DNA of 64,000 nucleotides from Plectrocnemia conspersa. Lineage: Eukaryota > Arthropoda > Insecta > Trichoptera > Polycentropodidae. Below the pieces are notes generated by a model that was not told where the DNA came from, did not search any database, and saw nothing but the letters and a program-made list of their open reading frames with translations. The DNA lies in the NCBI GenBank assembly GCA_009617715.1, contig VTFK01000408.1, forward strand, positions 1 to 64,000, read 5' to 3'. Below, piece by piece: positions 1-12,500 of this stretch (positions within the stretch are counted from its first letter, which is position 1; each line of letters opens with the position of its first letter). The position numbers and the translations under genes were made by a program.

Positions 1-101
1 TTCAAGGTTAAGAACCACACTAGACCATCCCATCGCGAATAATATGCCCCCAAGCAAAGTGCCGCCCGGGCGGCTCCCTCCGTCCCATAGCTACGCCACT
101 G
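1..101. mobile_element. hAT-type transposon end, cut by the window edge
   Basis: The block ends in GCTACGCCACTG at 90-101, which on the reverse strand reads CAGTGGCGTAGC, the classic start of a hAT terminal inverted repeat. Just inside it is a perfect 14-bp GC palindrome (61-74, GCCGCCCGGGCGGC), common in subterminal regions of such elements. The rest of the element lies left of the window, so its size and any target duplication cannot be judged. The motif GGTTAAGAACCAC at 6-18 resembles another hAT end. Confidence 0.55.
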
Positions 102-409
102 CAAAATGTACTTGTTGAATCTCCTGTTTATAACTGTGTTTATTCTATACTAACGCGTTATTTCATGGACAGCATTCGAAGTGAATTTCTAAGTTCTAAA
201 TAACGGAAAATATATATTTAATAATTTATATAATTAAATAAATAAAAACTTTACCTAAAGAAATCCGGTGATGTATACTTAGTGTACATGTAAAATTTTG
301 CTCCAAATTATTGATTTAAAATTGGATAATTATGAATATTATTAGGAAATAATCATTATAATAATAGTCAAAGTCGTAACAATTATTGTAATTAAAGTGC
401 TGAAAACGA

Positions 410-2405
410 GTAAATATCAGGGGCGTATATTCAGGGTGTGCTAGGTGTGCGGCGCACACCCGCAAAACCATCTAAAATATAAATTTAGAAATTTAGAAAA
501 TTTAGGGCATAAAGCGACATCATTTTGCATACAGTAGTATGCAAAATTATAAAATTTTAATATGCAGTGTATAGTATGCATTGGTATTTGTCATTCGCTC
601 TGAAAGTTTCCGCGCGACCGACACGCTATGTATTACACATGTGGCGCGCCGACCTTGAGTGCGGCGGCTGACTAAAGTAAATTGTTCCGAGATTTGAAGG
701 CTGAAGTCGTTCTGTCAGCTGGCAGCGCTCAGTAGTAAAATTGGTCTCGAATTTGGTGCGCGTAATTCAAAAACTCTTGCGTCCGTCGCTTCTTTTTTAT
801 TACATTATATCACAATAACAGGTCACTCATTTTTTATATTTTGGCGTAAAATAGTTTATTATCTTATTTACATATGATCAATATTTAATTTTCTATTCTA
901 GATTATATTTTTTTATTTACCAATAATGATGAAGAATACTGTTGAAGATATTTTGAATAATCCATTTTCAAAAAAAGAAGTTATGAAATTAAATTGAAGA
1001 TAATCAAAATTGGCAAAACCACGTCCACCTCTTCCCCAATTTATTTATGGTTTGCAAAAGCCAAAGTACTCGAAGTTTATCCATTGGCCATTTTTACACA
1101 CTGCTATGCTCATATGTTGAATTTAACATTATAACAAGATCTTTCCAATATAAAATTGTGCAAATCATTCTTTCAAACTTTAAATGGATTGTCTGCATTC
1201 TTTTTCGAAATCTTCCAAACGAATAAATGCTTTTACAAGAGTTTGTAGGTAGAAGAACTCCTTCTGTTACACCTACAAGATGGAATTACACATCACGGTT
1301 AAGTAACACAGTGCAAAAATACAGAAATGAAAAATTGTGAACTATGGGACCCCTGACACTGTAATAAAAGCACGAGGTTTTCTTTAGCTTTTTTGAAGAT
1401 TTTGAAACAAGAAAACTTCCACATATTTTCAAACCTTTTGAAAACTGATGTGTTATACAACATTTTACAATCCAAATCTTTTGACATATTATATTGCTGT
1501 AAGAAAGTTACCGAAATTTTGCAACAGCTCAGACTTGAACAGGAAAATAATTATGAAACATTATGGGATTCTTATGTAACGGAAGAAAATTATCCAAGAC
1601 TGAGTAATGATTTGCTTTTTGAAGAAAAGCACAAGGTTTTGCCAACTATTTAATACAATAGTTGATAATATATGTAAGCAAATTGAATACCTTTTTTCTT
1701 CAATGTCCAAATTGGAATATTTTCACCTTCTGAGAAAGAAAAATATGAGCAATATAAAGGAAAATTTCCAAAATGAATTACTTTACCAAACTGCAACAAT
1801 TCTATGGAACATTATTTGATTATATAAGTTTAAAAAATGAGCTTGCTGTTCTTTATCATTTGTCTGAATTTGCAGAGAAATCTGTTCATGAGCTTGTACA
1901 ATTTATGAACACAAATAATCTTGAGTCAGGTTTTCAGGAAATAGATAAATTAGGCTAACTAATATTAACTCTACCAAGCAGTACTGCTTCAGCAGAACGT
2001 TCATTTTCTGCTCTGAAACGAATTAATAATTGTTATCGAAGTACCCAAGGCCAAGAAAGGCTATGTGGCCTTAGTTTGATTTCAAAAGAAAAAGGGATCT
2101 TATGGATATTAAAAAGAAGAGCACTTTTTATGACAGCGTGGTAGAAAAAAATATGATCAAAGAAAGAAGATTAGATTTTATATATAAATAATTATAATTT
2201 TATGTTTATTGGAAATTTTATATTTTTATATAATAATATTTTAGATTAGGTTTGATGTTTATTTATTTATTTATATATGGGAAAAAGCTGTAAGGCAGTT
2301 TAGGCATGCCAAAACCTCGGCTAATAAAAATGAAAAAATGTACGTTTTTTTTATTTTTTATAGCACACCCAATATTAGCACCCACCGTACGCCACTGGTA
2401 AATAT
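410..2405 (+). mobile_element. Complete but degenerate hAT element with 8-bp target duplication
   Basis: The element spans 418-2397 (1980 bp). It starts CAGGGGCGTAT and ends in TACGCCACTG, whose reverse complement is CAGTGGCGTA, so the imperfect terminal inverted repeats are of hAT type. An identical 8-bp direct repeat, GTAAATAT, flanks both ends (410-417 and 2398-2405), which is the hAT target-site duplication length. Inside is a broken transposase gene. The perfect duplication defines the borders even though the coding part has decayed. Confidence 0.9.
926..2144 (+). pseudogene. Broken hAT transposase (ZMYM1-like group)
   Basis: Several short open pieces in different frames lie in the order of a hAT transposase. 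An N-terminal piece from 926 has VEDILNNPFSKKEV followed by early stops. A middle piece near 1255-1310 reads RRTPSVTPTRWNYTSRLSNT, the PTRW motif region. Three partly overlapping pieces follow (1393-1958). At 1965-2144 is the C-terminal dimerisation region with LPSSTASAERSFSALKRI and GQERLCGLSLIS. The piece 1773-1958 and the dimerisation block are in one frame, separated by a TAA at 1956-1958. It resembles hATs annotated as zinc finger MYM-type protein 1-like. Multiple stops and frameshifts mean it makes no working enzyme. Confidence 0.85.
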
Positions 2406-2690
2406 ACTGGACATTGCAATTATTCTCTATAAATACAGAAATAGAAGGAATCGAATATTTATTTACAAAAATATTGAAAAAAACATCTCTGTGCGATGCA
2501 AGAGTCTGACTAGTCGCTCATATGTTTTTGTTACTTCTGATAATTATTAGATTGTTTCATACAATCATGGCATTTTTTTATAATATTTAAAACGTTATAT
2601 ATTTTTGATTGTATATTTATAGTTTTTGGAAATGAATATGAAAATTTTTATAGTTGTCAAATTTAACAGTTGCGAAAAGTCCATTTGTTG

Positions 2691-2764
2691 TCCAAACGCA
2701 AACCTAACCAAATCGAATATAACGGTATAATGTTTAATTTGTTTTGATTAGGTTTGGGTTTGAA
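2691..2764. repeat. Imperfect inverted repeat, 27-nt arms
   Basis: The arms at 2691-2717 and 2738-2764 are roughly complementary (about four-fifths of positions), centred on AACCTAACCAAAT pairing with ATTAGGTTTGGGTT. The loop is 20 nt. It may be a small foldback or transposon remnant just left of the first mariner-like relic. Confidence 0.55.
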
Positions 2765-3039
2765 CAGCACGGGAAACGCAATGGGGAGTGGTGGTTTTAG
2801 AACGTGGCACCTTGCTAATTAACAAGTACCATTTTTTTTAACTACAACTATATTAATCAAAATATGTTATTTTTTGCTAGGATTTTACAATGAACGTATT
2901 CTTTTTCTTTATTTTTAGAGATTGTGAATAGGGATTTCAATAATACCGGTATTACCGAGGGAAAAAACCGACCGAAAATATAATACACATTCATTCAAAG
3001 ATTAAGTGAATGCTTCATTGTTAAGTTTATGCTGTAACA

Positions 3040-3880
3040 TATTTATTGTTGAACGTTAGTACATGCTTGCTAATTTTGCAAAAATATCCAAGGATTCAGG
3101 AAACGGAATGTTTTCTTTGAAGATATTGAATGAAGATGTAGTAAATTCGTATCTCGAAGAAATAATAATCTGTAGGGGAAAGGTCAGAGACATACGAGAG
3201 ATAAGGCAAAATATCGAATTCTAATTCGTTTGTATTTTTGCAACAATTATTAGTGAAGTATGAAGTTTCGTATTATCATGAAACAACATCGTTTTAAGTT
3301 TTATGGTTAATTTTCTGTACATGGTTTTAATTTCTCTACAATACGATTATGCCGAAATTGTTCCCCTGGTTTAAGAAAAGTTTAATAACACTATACTGTC
3401 ACTATATTTTTTTCGATGAATACACAGTTTTGCTGTATGTTTTGGAGCTTTGCTGTCCAACCATTGTCCTGATATATTCTGGTTATCGTAAAGAATCTAC
3501 TTCTCATCACATGTACTGCTTTTCTTCGAGAATTGTTCCCTATTGCTTCTTGAACTAATTAATAACACACTTCAGAACGTTGCTGCTTTTGCCTTTCAGT
3601 CAGTTCATGCGGTACCCAATTGTCCATTGTTGCATCTTTCCTATGCCATCCAGATGCTGTGAAACAATTGCAGTAGAAATATTCAAGTATGTTGCGGTTG
3701 TCGTGCTTCGATAATGTTTCTCAATTATTCCTCATCAACAGCAGATGGAGATATTTTTTTCAACCCAACGCCATAGAATTCTCTGACTGACTGTACCCTC
3801 ACCAAATCTCAAATTGATATTTCTTGTGGCCTACGCAGCATTATGTTTCAGTTTAAGGTTGTACAAAAAGGCAAATAAGA
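3040..3880 (-). mobile_element. Mariner-like relic, copy A
   Basis: The block shares an order of recognisable segments with two other blocks in the window (near 17.1-17.86 kb and 36.1-36.96 kb). Shared segments include one near GCTTTGCTGTCCAACCATTG (3451-3470) and one around AGTTCATGCGGTACCCA (3602-3618). On the minus strand the latter follows a piece reading IVSQHLDGIGKMQQW, close to the mariner segment between the DNA-binding region and the catalytic domain. Stops and frameshifts are frequent. The borders are approximate because no terminal repeat could be fixed. Confidence 0.55.
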
Positions 3881-4189
3881 AAAAAATCGAGCACAGCAGT
3901 ATTATTTCAACCATGTTTCGTTTTCGACATAATAATTATGTATTGTAATTAGCAAATTTGGTTTGTAAGTGTGCTGTGAGAGGAAAGCTAAAATATTAAC
4001 ATTTTATTTGGCATTTTGATAAAATGCCATGTACATTTGCTTAACATTTTATATTTTTCTCCCCCACCGGCTTACATGGCCTCAAAAATAGTTTAATTTG
4101 ATTTTCTAAACGATTTAATTTTTATAATAAAAAAAATAAATTATTGTATTTTGTTTTGGTAATGAATGTTTGAAATAGTAGTGTTTTCC

Positions 4190-4443
4190 ATCACCGCCAG
4201 TGTCGCATCGTCGCGAGTGCGCCAGAGACGCACCAACGCGTGTGCCGTCGCGTGCAAGCAGGACGGCCGATTCATTCATGCCAGCCCCCACTGCCGCAGC
4301 CGGTTCAGTCGTGTGTGCGCGTGTGCGGCCGTCGTTTGCGTCGTTTCGGCGGGTGACAAAACTTACGAAAGCTCCAACACTAAATTAACTACTCACTTCT
4401 CCACCGTCGTCTGGCCGCCGGACAGCACGGACCCTTCTAAGAG
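4190..4443 (+). other. Probable 5' untranslated first exon and CpG-rich promoter region
   Basis: This is a sharply GC- and CpG-rich block in AT-rich DNA, ending AAGAG|GTGAGT with a strong splice donor at 4444-4449. A TCAGTC at 4305-4310 fits an arthropod initiator, so transcription may start near 4307, giving an exon of about 137 nt; the start is inferred. Two overlapping reading frames are open here (one from 4166 through the donor), but neither has a recognisable domain, and their openness is expected in CpG-rich DNA. The next supported exon on this strand is at 19163 and contains the start codon, so this block is best read as the non-coding leader of that gene. The link is not proven. Confidence 0.5.
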
Positions 4444-6648
4444 GTGAGTCTCGACGTCTACGACTACGCCCTTTAACCGCGAATCCCGACTGGACCCTTC
4501 TTTTAGTGTTGTTTATTTTCGTTCGGCATCACCCAGCACCCACACACGTACACAGACGTTGCGCATCATCTTGACTTAAAAACTACCGACGGCGACCATA
4601 ACCTATCTTTTTTGTGCACTCCTAGCCAAGTCCAACTTTGCGAATTTTGTACAATTTGTTTCTATCCAACAAACTACTACTTTTTAATTTGTATTTAATA
4701 TTGTATTATGTAGCTCATTTTTTTCTTGAAACATTTTTGCCCTCCTTTTCACTATACTATTGTTATTCACCAAGTTGCAAATTTTTTATGTATTTTGAAA
4801 CGATTCATCGATTCTTATAAACATTTTATGCAAATCTGATATTATATTCAGGAACGAAAGTGGGAACGCAATTATAAAATAACATTTCAAGGCCATTACG
4901 ATCGATCTAACTTCGCGTTTAAGCAATAGTAAAATATAGTTTCGTTTGTTTGTTGTAAAATTCAGGCAGAAATTTTTTGTTATATTCTCAACGGTTACAG
5001 CATTTCATGAAGACGTAAAAATATATATATCGAGAAATGCCGCTATTTTAATTATTAAACGTAATAGTTTTAAACCAGAAAAGCGTTCTGTTTTCAAATA
5101 TTTTGCTGGAACATAGTTTTGGAATCAAATATAGTTTTGTCAAATTTAGATACTATATTTATATGTGTTTAGAATTCGTAAGAGTACATGTTTTATTCAG
5201 CTATTTAAATTTTGTTTTGAATTGAAATTGGTTGAGATAAAATAAGAATAAAACTGCTTTTTTATAACTTAGTCAAATAGAGGCTTATAAATAGGTTTAT
5301 TTTATACAGTCTCAAGCCTACTTTGTGATTTAAAGATTGGTACTATTTCTATCCACAACTATCTAAAAATGTATAGGTAAGTTAAAAATCTGTTCTCTTA
5401 TGAAGTATCTAAAAAAACTTGATATTTGTTTCTTCGTATAATGTTATATTTTATTGTCACGTATAAAATTATTTGGCGGTTATAATACTGTGAAATATCA
5501 GGCGGTGACTAATATTTCCCCATATATCTATATATAAACAATAATAACTAAGACCTTCATTCATAAATGATTAAAAAGCCATATAGTATATTTTTATAGA
5601 AATTATCAATTAAACAATTAATGCTATCGTAATTTATAATAACAAATAACATTATTAATTAATAAAATATTCTTCAGACATAATTAGTAACGAGCAATGT
5701 GCTTCCTGCAGATATGAATTTGTATGGTTTATGTAGTATACAATATAATATATACTGTTTTAACTGAAGCCGCTTTCTTAGAAGTACGACTCATTGTTGA
5801 CCTCTAAAATGTAAACATTGCGTTATGCGATAAATTTCACTAGCTAATTGTGAATTTTGTTACTTTCAGTTATTTAATACCAACTTGTGTATAAAAATTA
5901 AATATCACTGCATTGATAATCGATCTAATTTATTAACAATAATTATTAGCTAAGCAAATATATTAAAAAATATTGCTTATTCTATCGCTACGAGATTTTT
6001 CTTGGACAAAGGATTCTTCCCACACTGAATCCTTATGACCACATGTTGTATTTGGACGAGTTTCAAAAGACCCTAATGTATCATCACGCCCTTCAATTTT
6101 TAATTAAATATGTTTTTAGCACATTTGTTTTGTTAAACCGTGTGTATGTATAAATGTATATAATTGGTTAAGCGATTTTTTAGATAATTTAATCATTTAA
6201 ATGAGATAGTTGAAATAATAATATCAGCTTCCTGCGTGGAAGCCTTACAAAAGCGCCATACTGGTCTGTCCGAGTAAAAGTGGTCAACGGACTCTAGTTT
6301 TTTATGTAAAATTTTTTCGCTCTGTCGATCTTATGACTACAGTAAAAAATATATCGTAGCATCATTATAATACATTGTTAACGTTCGTATATGTATCATA
6401 ATAACGTTGAAATATTTTGCGGTTTTAAAAAGACATGCATGATATTTTAAAGGTAGAGATATATTTCAACCAAAAGTAAATTTATCTTTGTGTTTTTTAC
6501 CCACATTGTTTTTTATTATTATTAACGATATACATATATAAAACTAGATTGTTTATAAACAAACTGCACAAATAAACTTAACATATAGTCAGTAAAACAA
6601 TGTCATATAATTGTAACAACCAAATAGTGGAGGTGGGGGACATACATA
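4444..6648. other. AT-rich stretch, start of presumed intron 1
   Basis: Follows the donor at 4444. I see AT-rich single-copy-looking DNA with no coding block, RNA gene or transposon that I can recognise. Confidence 0.5.
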
Positions 6649-6794
6649 CAGGCTTGGCCATAAGAACGGGGCACCCCAATAAATATGTTATATCTTAAAA
6701 AATCGTGGAAACATAAGTGTTTATTATAAGCTTATTTTTAATATTTAGTAAGCCTACCCTTAGCTTTTTTACATGTGTATAGCTACTTTGTTAT

Positions 6795-6945
6795 CCGTTG
6801 CGTGCACCACTGCCGTTACCAATACATGGGCCTTACGGGTCCAACCATATGGGCGGGCACCCAGTTTATGACGGCCGGATGAGCGGGACTCACCCCCCGT
6901 AGTACTACATATTTTATTGGAGTTTCATTAGTATTTCTCCCGAGC
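6795..6945 (+). repeat. 151-bp dispersed repeat, copy A (nested in Tc1)
   Basis: Begins CCGTTGCGTGCACCACTGCC and ends TATTTCTCCCGAGC. It is clearly homologous to blocks at 17453-17603 (minus) and 35031-35182 (plus). All three share the same ends and nearly the same length, so the unit is a mobile short repeat rather than part of the host element. It has no coding capacity and I could not assign it to a named family. Confidence 0.75.
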
Positions 6946-7149
6946 ACACGAGGAGACCATTGCGTATCATCCTTGTCACAACACCACCCCCCTGATCTTC
7001 AAGGAATGCATATATTACCTCAGTCGCTGCATTGGCGCTGCTTGCGTTACTCTGCTATGCTTTGTTCGTCATTATTAGTACCAGCCCGAGAGTTCACTTT
7101 CCCTCAAGGGTTTGGGTCTTAACCTCAAAAGCTCTCGCTCTCCCACACT

Positions 7150-8195
7150 ATAATCGGCGAACTCCAGCGTGTGATCGACTGGCCCCGAGCTTTAATTACA
7201 GCTGTAATCCTTCTTGGCATACTGTCAACTAATGACTTACAGGTGGACAGAGACAATTTTCTCCATTTCATCTTCAATTTTTATCGCAGATTAATTTTAA
7301 ATTTGCAATTGTTTTGGGCACACTTCCTTTAAAATTTCTCCATAAATGCTCTATAGGATTTAAGTCTGGTTACTGTGTAGGCCATTCTAAAAGCGTCAAA
7401 TATTTTGACGCAACCCAACCCCTACTTTTTAGGGAAGTATATCACGGAGCGTTTTCTTGCTGGAACCCGGTAGTAGCGTGGTCTTTGCTTAGAAATATTT
7501 TTTAGTATGAATCCATTAAAGTGGATTCCAACATTGAAATATAAATGTTACTATTCATACCACACTCGCTAGTGTACAGGTTTTCTACACCTGCTGCTGC
7601 CATACAACCTCAGACCATAACGCTTCCGCCACCATATTTGACTATGGGTATAAATATTTTTCTCAGACTCTTCGACGCACTTGTACTACACCAGGGGTAC
7701 CAAAAGCTTTAAAAAAGTGTGATTATTCAAATAAAAAAATTTGAATAAATGTTTTTAATATTTTTTTATATTAACCGATTTTAGTTTAACATTATCTTAA
7801 ATGACTTTCGCTTAATCTTCTGTTGTCCAATCACGGTGTTTTCGGTCCCACTCTAACCTTTGAATTTTATTTATTTTTGAAAGCCATGGTTTGTGTCGGG
7901 TTTTACAATCTCTGAGTCTTCTTCTCACCATCCGCGAAAAAATTGATGGCCCTGCGCTTGCAGAGACTTTAACAGCCAGCGATTCGAAGATTTTTAAGGG
8001 ACTCGCGAACCAACAATCGATCTTCCTGGGCAGTTGTCTTTCGTTTTCTTCCAGTTCTTGGGTTTGATTTGTAAAAACCACATTCGTTAAACCGCTTCAA
8101 AACATTTTAGACAGCGTGTCGTGAACAATTAAAGTGTTTATATATTCGCTCTTTTAGCTGTACTTGTTCGTGTTTTTTGGCATTTTTTAAATTTT
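7150..8195 (-). pseudogene. Broken Tc1-type transposase
   Basis: Read from right to left, the N-terminal helix-turn-helix region (about 8195-7990) contains KRFNECGFYKSNPRTGRKRK and EDRLLVRESLKN, with one internal stop. After a frameshift the next piece (8081-7812) contains VRRRLRDCKTRHKPWLSK and LEWDRKHRDWTTED. The C-terminal catalytic block has PDLNPIEHLWRNFKG near 7367-7320, and a later frame has LVDSMPRRITAVIKARG (about 7230-7180). A TAA at 7370-7372 replaces the serine expected just before PDLNP. This is the DDE-type transposase of Tc1 elements, disabled by stops and frameshifts. Confidence 0.88.
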
Positions 8196-8899
8196 TATAT
8201 AATATTCAAAATAAAGCATTAGATAAAAAAAATTATAACGACAAGTTACGACATAACGGTCGCATAAGCGAGACTGAACAATTAGACTTGCAATATTTTT
8301 TTAAAACTCAGATGAGCAATTAAAAACGACAAATTCCTTTGTATAGTTCTCAAAATTACAGTTAAAACTATCAGTAAATATTTCGGTCAGACTATGCACT
8401 TGTAAAGAGTTAGTTACACACCATTTTAAGGGGTGCCCCGTTACTATGGCCAATTGTATATGCTTTGCACATAAAAAGCATTCCACAACGAAATTTAAAA
8501 GCCGCAGTGAAAGCTTATTATTATGATACTAATATAGATAGATACTATACTATTTGTATTTTTTACCATCCTACAGTCGTTTATATTTCATTATGCATGA
8601 ATCATTAATATAGTATGTATATATTGTACTGAGATAATTCCGCGAAATCTATGGAATCTGCAACTTATCCTATCACTCATCACTCCTAAATAAACTAACC
8701 TTGCCTTTGTATATAGTAGAAAAAAATATACTCATTTGTATATATACTATATATCTGAGGCGCTTCTAAAACAATCCTTGATTGTTAAAAACGTATTTTT
8801 ATTTACAGTGTCGCCTATACATTTATATGCTATCATTTGTATGATATTGATAAGAAACGCTCGATAACATTATATTATAATATAATACTAGATAATATT

Positions 8900-9530
8900 T
8901 TTATGGAAAGGTGCGACTTGCAAATATAGTACAACAAAAAGCTTATTTTCATACAGATGTATGTGCATGTATAAAAATGAAACGGTCGTGCTTAGATTTT
9001 CGATTACTTTTTGACGAAAACTGTGTCGTGAATACTTATGTGGGTTTCGTACGTGGGATACGTCGTTGGGAAACTACGAATCAGCATTTAGCCGAGATTA
9101 GGCAACGCAGTTAATTTGAAAACTCATATATTAACTTTGCTGTAAGATATTTAGTGTGGTTCTGCAAAAAGGATATTTTTTTCATTCGTTCCATGGTAAG
9201 GTACGAAAAAAATCTCGGCCGTGCCCCATATGTTGAACTAAGTGGGGTCGAAAACCGTTTTGCAATTTCGTGCCGTTCGAATGTTAATTCTCCGTAATGA
9301 CCGAATTCGAATTGGCCTCCAGGACCAATTTTTGATTTTGTGCAAATTGCTGTCGATTTTGTCAACGATTATTTTCCGCACGCACGTCCAGGAGCTCACG
9401 AATCAATCGAGGCACAGTGGGCAAGGTCCGGAATTGGTAATTCGGAAGAACGGGCACGCGACCTTCTCGGTCACGCAAAACCAAAGCCAAAATATTGTAA
9501 ACTCCTGAGGGATTATATATAAAAAAATAA
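8900..9530. other. GC-richer block with interrupted reading frame, unrecognised
   Basis: Base composition rises over the surroundings. On the plus strand one frame runs from an ATG near 9193 to a TAA near 9520, interrupted by a TAA-TGA pair near 9295. The downstream part includes IAVDFVNDYFPHARPGAHES and ends KPKYCKLLRDYI. The minus strand is also open at 9111-9365. I recognise no family. It could be an old pseudogene, part of an unknown repeat, or a conserved non-coding element. Confidence 0.3.
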
Positions 9531-12500
9531 TAAATTGTCGAAAATACAATAAGGTTTCATTCCTTCGCGAGCTTACTGTGTAACCGTCCCTGTTGCAAAG
9601 TAAGACAATACTTTATCTACAACTAAATGGTTATAGATGACGGTAACAAATAATAAAAATCAACTCAAAATTACATTTATAAACACATTTTTACATATGC
9701 TTGCTCAGTGTGGAGTAACACCAGTAACATATTTTTATACTAATCTTAAAAAAAATCATAAGAGAGATCATTTACCTACGTTTAAAAAACTTTGTCTTAA
9801 CCTAAGTATTGAAGTCTAATATAAAACACATTAAATTTAAATTTAAGCACAAAATATCAAAGCATAAGCAAATATTTCACTTGTTTTAGATCTTTATTTA
9901 CTCTTTTTTCTTTAAATTTTGACCACTAAAGTTTCAAAATTACACACTAACACAAAATAAATATGAAATTGTGTATTCTATCAGAATGTATGTATGTTAA
10001 TTTATTAAATCATATAAAATATATCCATAATTGTTAATTATGTAACCTTAGTTTCATAAATAACTCCATAAGTTATTTCAAGAGACCAGTAATAATTATA
10101 TGTATATATAACGTCCTAATGTTTACCCATTTTAGTTTAAATATAAACCGAGGAACTAGCACTAGACCCCAATTTTCTCAGACAGCTATTGTATTTAATA
10201 ACACAATTGCAAATATTAAAATTATTTTAAAACAGTAACATGTATTATATTTAAATGTAAAATATGTATTATAGTACAACGAATATACTTTTAGAAGCAA
10301 CCGTTCTGAATTTATGAATTGTAACATAATTTCATTATTTAAGTACTGCCTGTGCGATGGAATGTTGGACTTTTGCCTTCTAAAACTATTATTGCATTAT
10401 TAAGTCCAAACAGAATCAAGTGGACATGCAACATCCCAGCACTAAACCATCGATATTGAATATGTTAAAAACATTACATAAAACACACTGGCAGCGCAAA
10501 ATAACTTGTAGCATAAATAAATCCTGTCAACTAAGACCGCAAAAATCAGATACATTTCTGTTTACCTAAATCAATATAATATACGTAAACAGCAATAAAA
10601 CACGGCGTCGCGTACAATTAAAAATTATTAGCTTGGAATGCTAATGGTTTACGAAATAAAACCGCATTCAAAACCAATTTTTAAATATTGAAATATTCTT
10701 AATTTTTTAGTAATATAATTTTTAATGCAATTTTTAAACAAGATGGAGGATCATATATGTTAGCCGAGATCCAAAAAATGGTTTACTGTATCATTCGCCG
10801 GCAACATTTAGTCTGAAAAGTAGACTTGACAATTAAATAAGTGTTATTTTAAATGTTACGACTAAAATAACTGTGACAATGAAGATTGTAATATATAAAA
10901 CCAGATATGTTGTTTATTGTACTTAAGGTTTTAACATACATTGCTTTGACTTTAAATAAAAAAAGCTGGGCTTAATTTAAAAATTACAACCGAATCATTC
11001 TCTAGCATCTTATGTTTCATTAGAAATGAAAGGCATATATCAGTAAAAGTACAAATCCTCAAATAGCAAATTGTGTATGGCAATAATTTGTTAACATTTG
11101 CCTTCCGTAAAAAAGCGCAGTTAACATGTCCTTCACTTGATTCATTCATTTGAAAGATCATACCAAATTTAGTATAGTATATTAATATTTCTTGTAACAT
11201 CAACAATTCACAAGTTTTTTAGCGGCTGTTATACCCATTACATTGGTCTTACAACTAATGAATTTAACTTTCATAAGCCACTCTTATTTAGAATTTGTTT
11301 GTGTGTTATACAACACTAGATATTGTTTCACAAATATTTATTTAAATACAATAACAAACATGAAATCAAAATGAACACTGTTGACGACCCCTGCGGTATT
11401 ATTTGTATTTTTTGCTCTCATCTCCTACGCTCTCGTGTTTACACGTTAATATTTTTATGAGGGTTGTGTGCATGGGACAAAGGCTGCTTTTGTGAGCGTC
11501 CTTATGACGAGACTATCGAATAACGGCACCTGTGGGAATTGGCCGCGATAATACGGGAGAAGCTTTCGTGTCGGTCTAAAACAAAAGATTCATCATGCAA
11601 ATTGTCACTTTTTTTTCTGTCGCCATCTTGATTATGGCTACGAGTGTAGCGTGCTTTTCGTCATGCGTGGTCAACGGTATACCCTTGTAGACACTTTTTT
11701 TTAGCATAAGAACAAAAAAAATCGTCCTTTGTTCTTTTCTCGCCGTTTTGTATGCGCCGGACAAATTTACGGGGACGTAAATTATGGTCGTTTTGCATTA
11801 TTTATCGTTTATGCGACGGGTTTATCATTTTTATGTATTTTTTATATTAAATTATTTTACCAACGTGGGGTTAGAAAATATATTTATTTTGATGAAAAAC
11901 AACGATAATGCTACAAAGATATGCCTTTAATATTGTACCCGCTAAATTGTTCAAAACTATTCTACATAGATATATCACTCAATATCTCGTGAACAACAAC
12001 GCGGATTTAGACTTACACTTAACACTATTGTCACCATCTTTTTACATTCAGATTTCGAAAAGGCCGTTGGTAAAGTGAACCATTCAATCACTGTTTTATT
12101 ATTATTATGACCTGACGTGGTTCTTTTGTATCTATGTCACCAATAACTAGTTATTTATGTATCTCAATACTCAAAAAAAATCTTATAAATATGTTATGGA
12201 GTGCTGCAATGATCAAATCTTAGTCTACTGCTGTTTCTTCAGTTTGTAATTGATACAGACACGGAAATTGCTTACTACGAAATTTTATTATACGCTGACG
12301 AATTTAAAATTATTTTCTTCAAAAAAAATATTTTTATACAGTTTATTTTTCTTTTACATATTTTTATATGCTCATATATAAAGAAGTGTACAAAAGTAAC
12401 ACATTCTCAAAAAAAAAAAATCATTGCTCCCCCCCCAAATCCAAAAATAAAAAATCATTATGAAATTGCAATATTAAAACAACGACCCGACTAATTAACT

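Larger units (their letters stand above)
6647..8458 (-). mobile_element. Tc1-family element with matched inverted repeats and TA duplication
   Basis: The element spans 6649-8456. The left end reads CAGGCTTGGCCATAAGAACG, continuing into GGGCACCCC (6649-6677). The right end is its inverted, slightly diverged partner (8430-8456), with GGGGTGCCCC and GGCCAATTG. TA flanks both sides (6647-6648 and 8457-8458), the Tc1/mariner target duplication. The transposase lies on the minus strand and is broken. A 151-bp dispersed repeat sits inside the element at 6795-6945, so that repeat inserted later. Confidence 0.88.

Noticed and set aside
4166..4447. 93-codon open frame in the CpG-rich block as a protein gene
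   Set aside because: Two frames are open at once, there is no domain, and a strong donor follows. A 5' UTR exon is the better reading.
7032..7232. 66-codon plus-strand frame
   Set aside because: It lies within the Tc1 element and overlaps the antisense transposase C-terminus.
7812..8081. Independent minus-strand gene
   Set aside because: It is one frame of the broken Tc1 transposase, with the rest in other frames.
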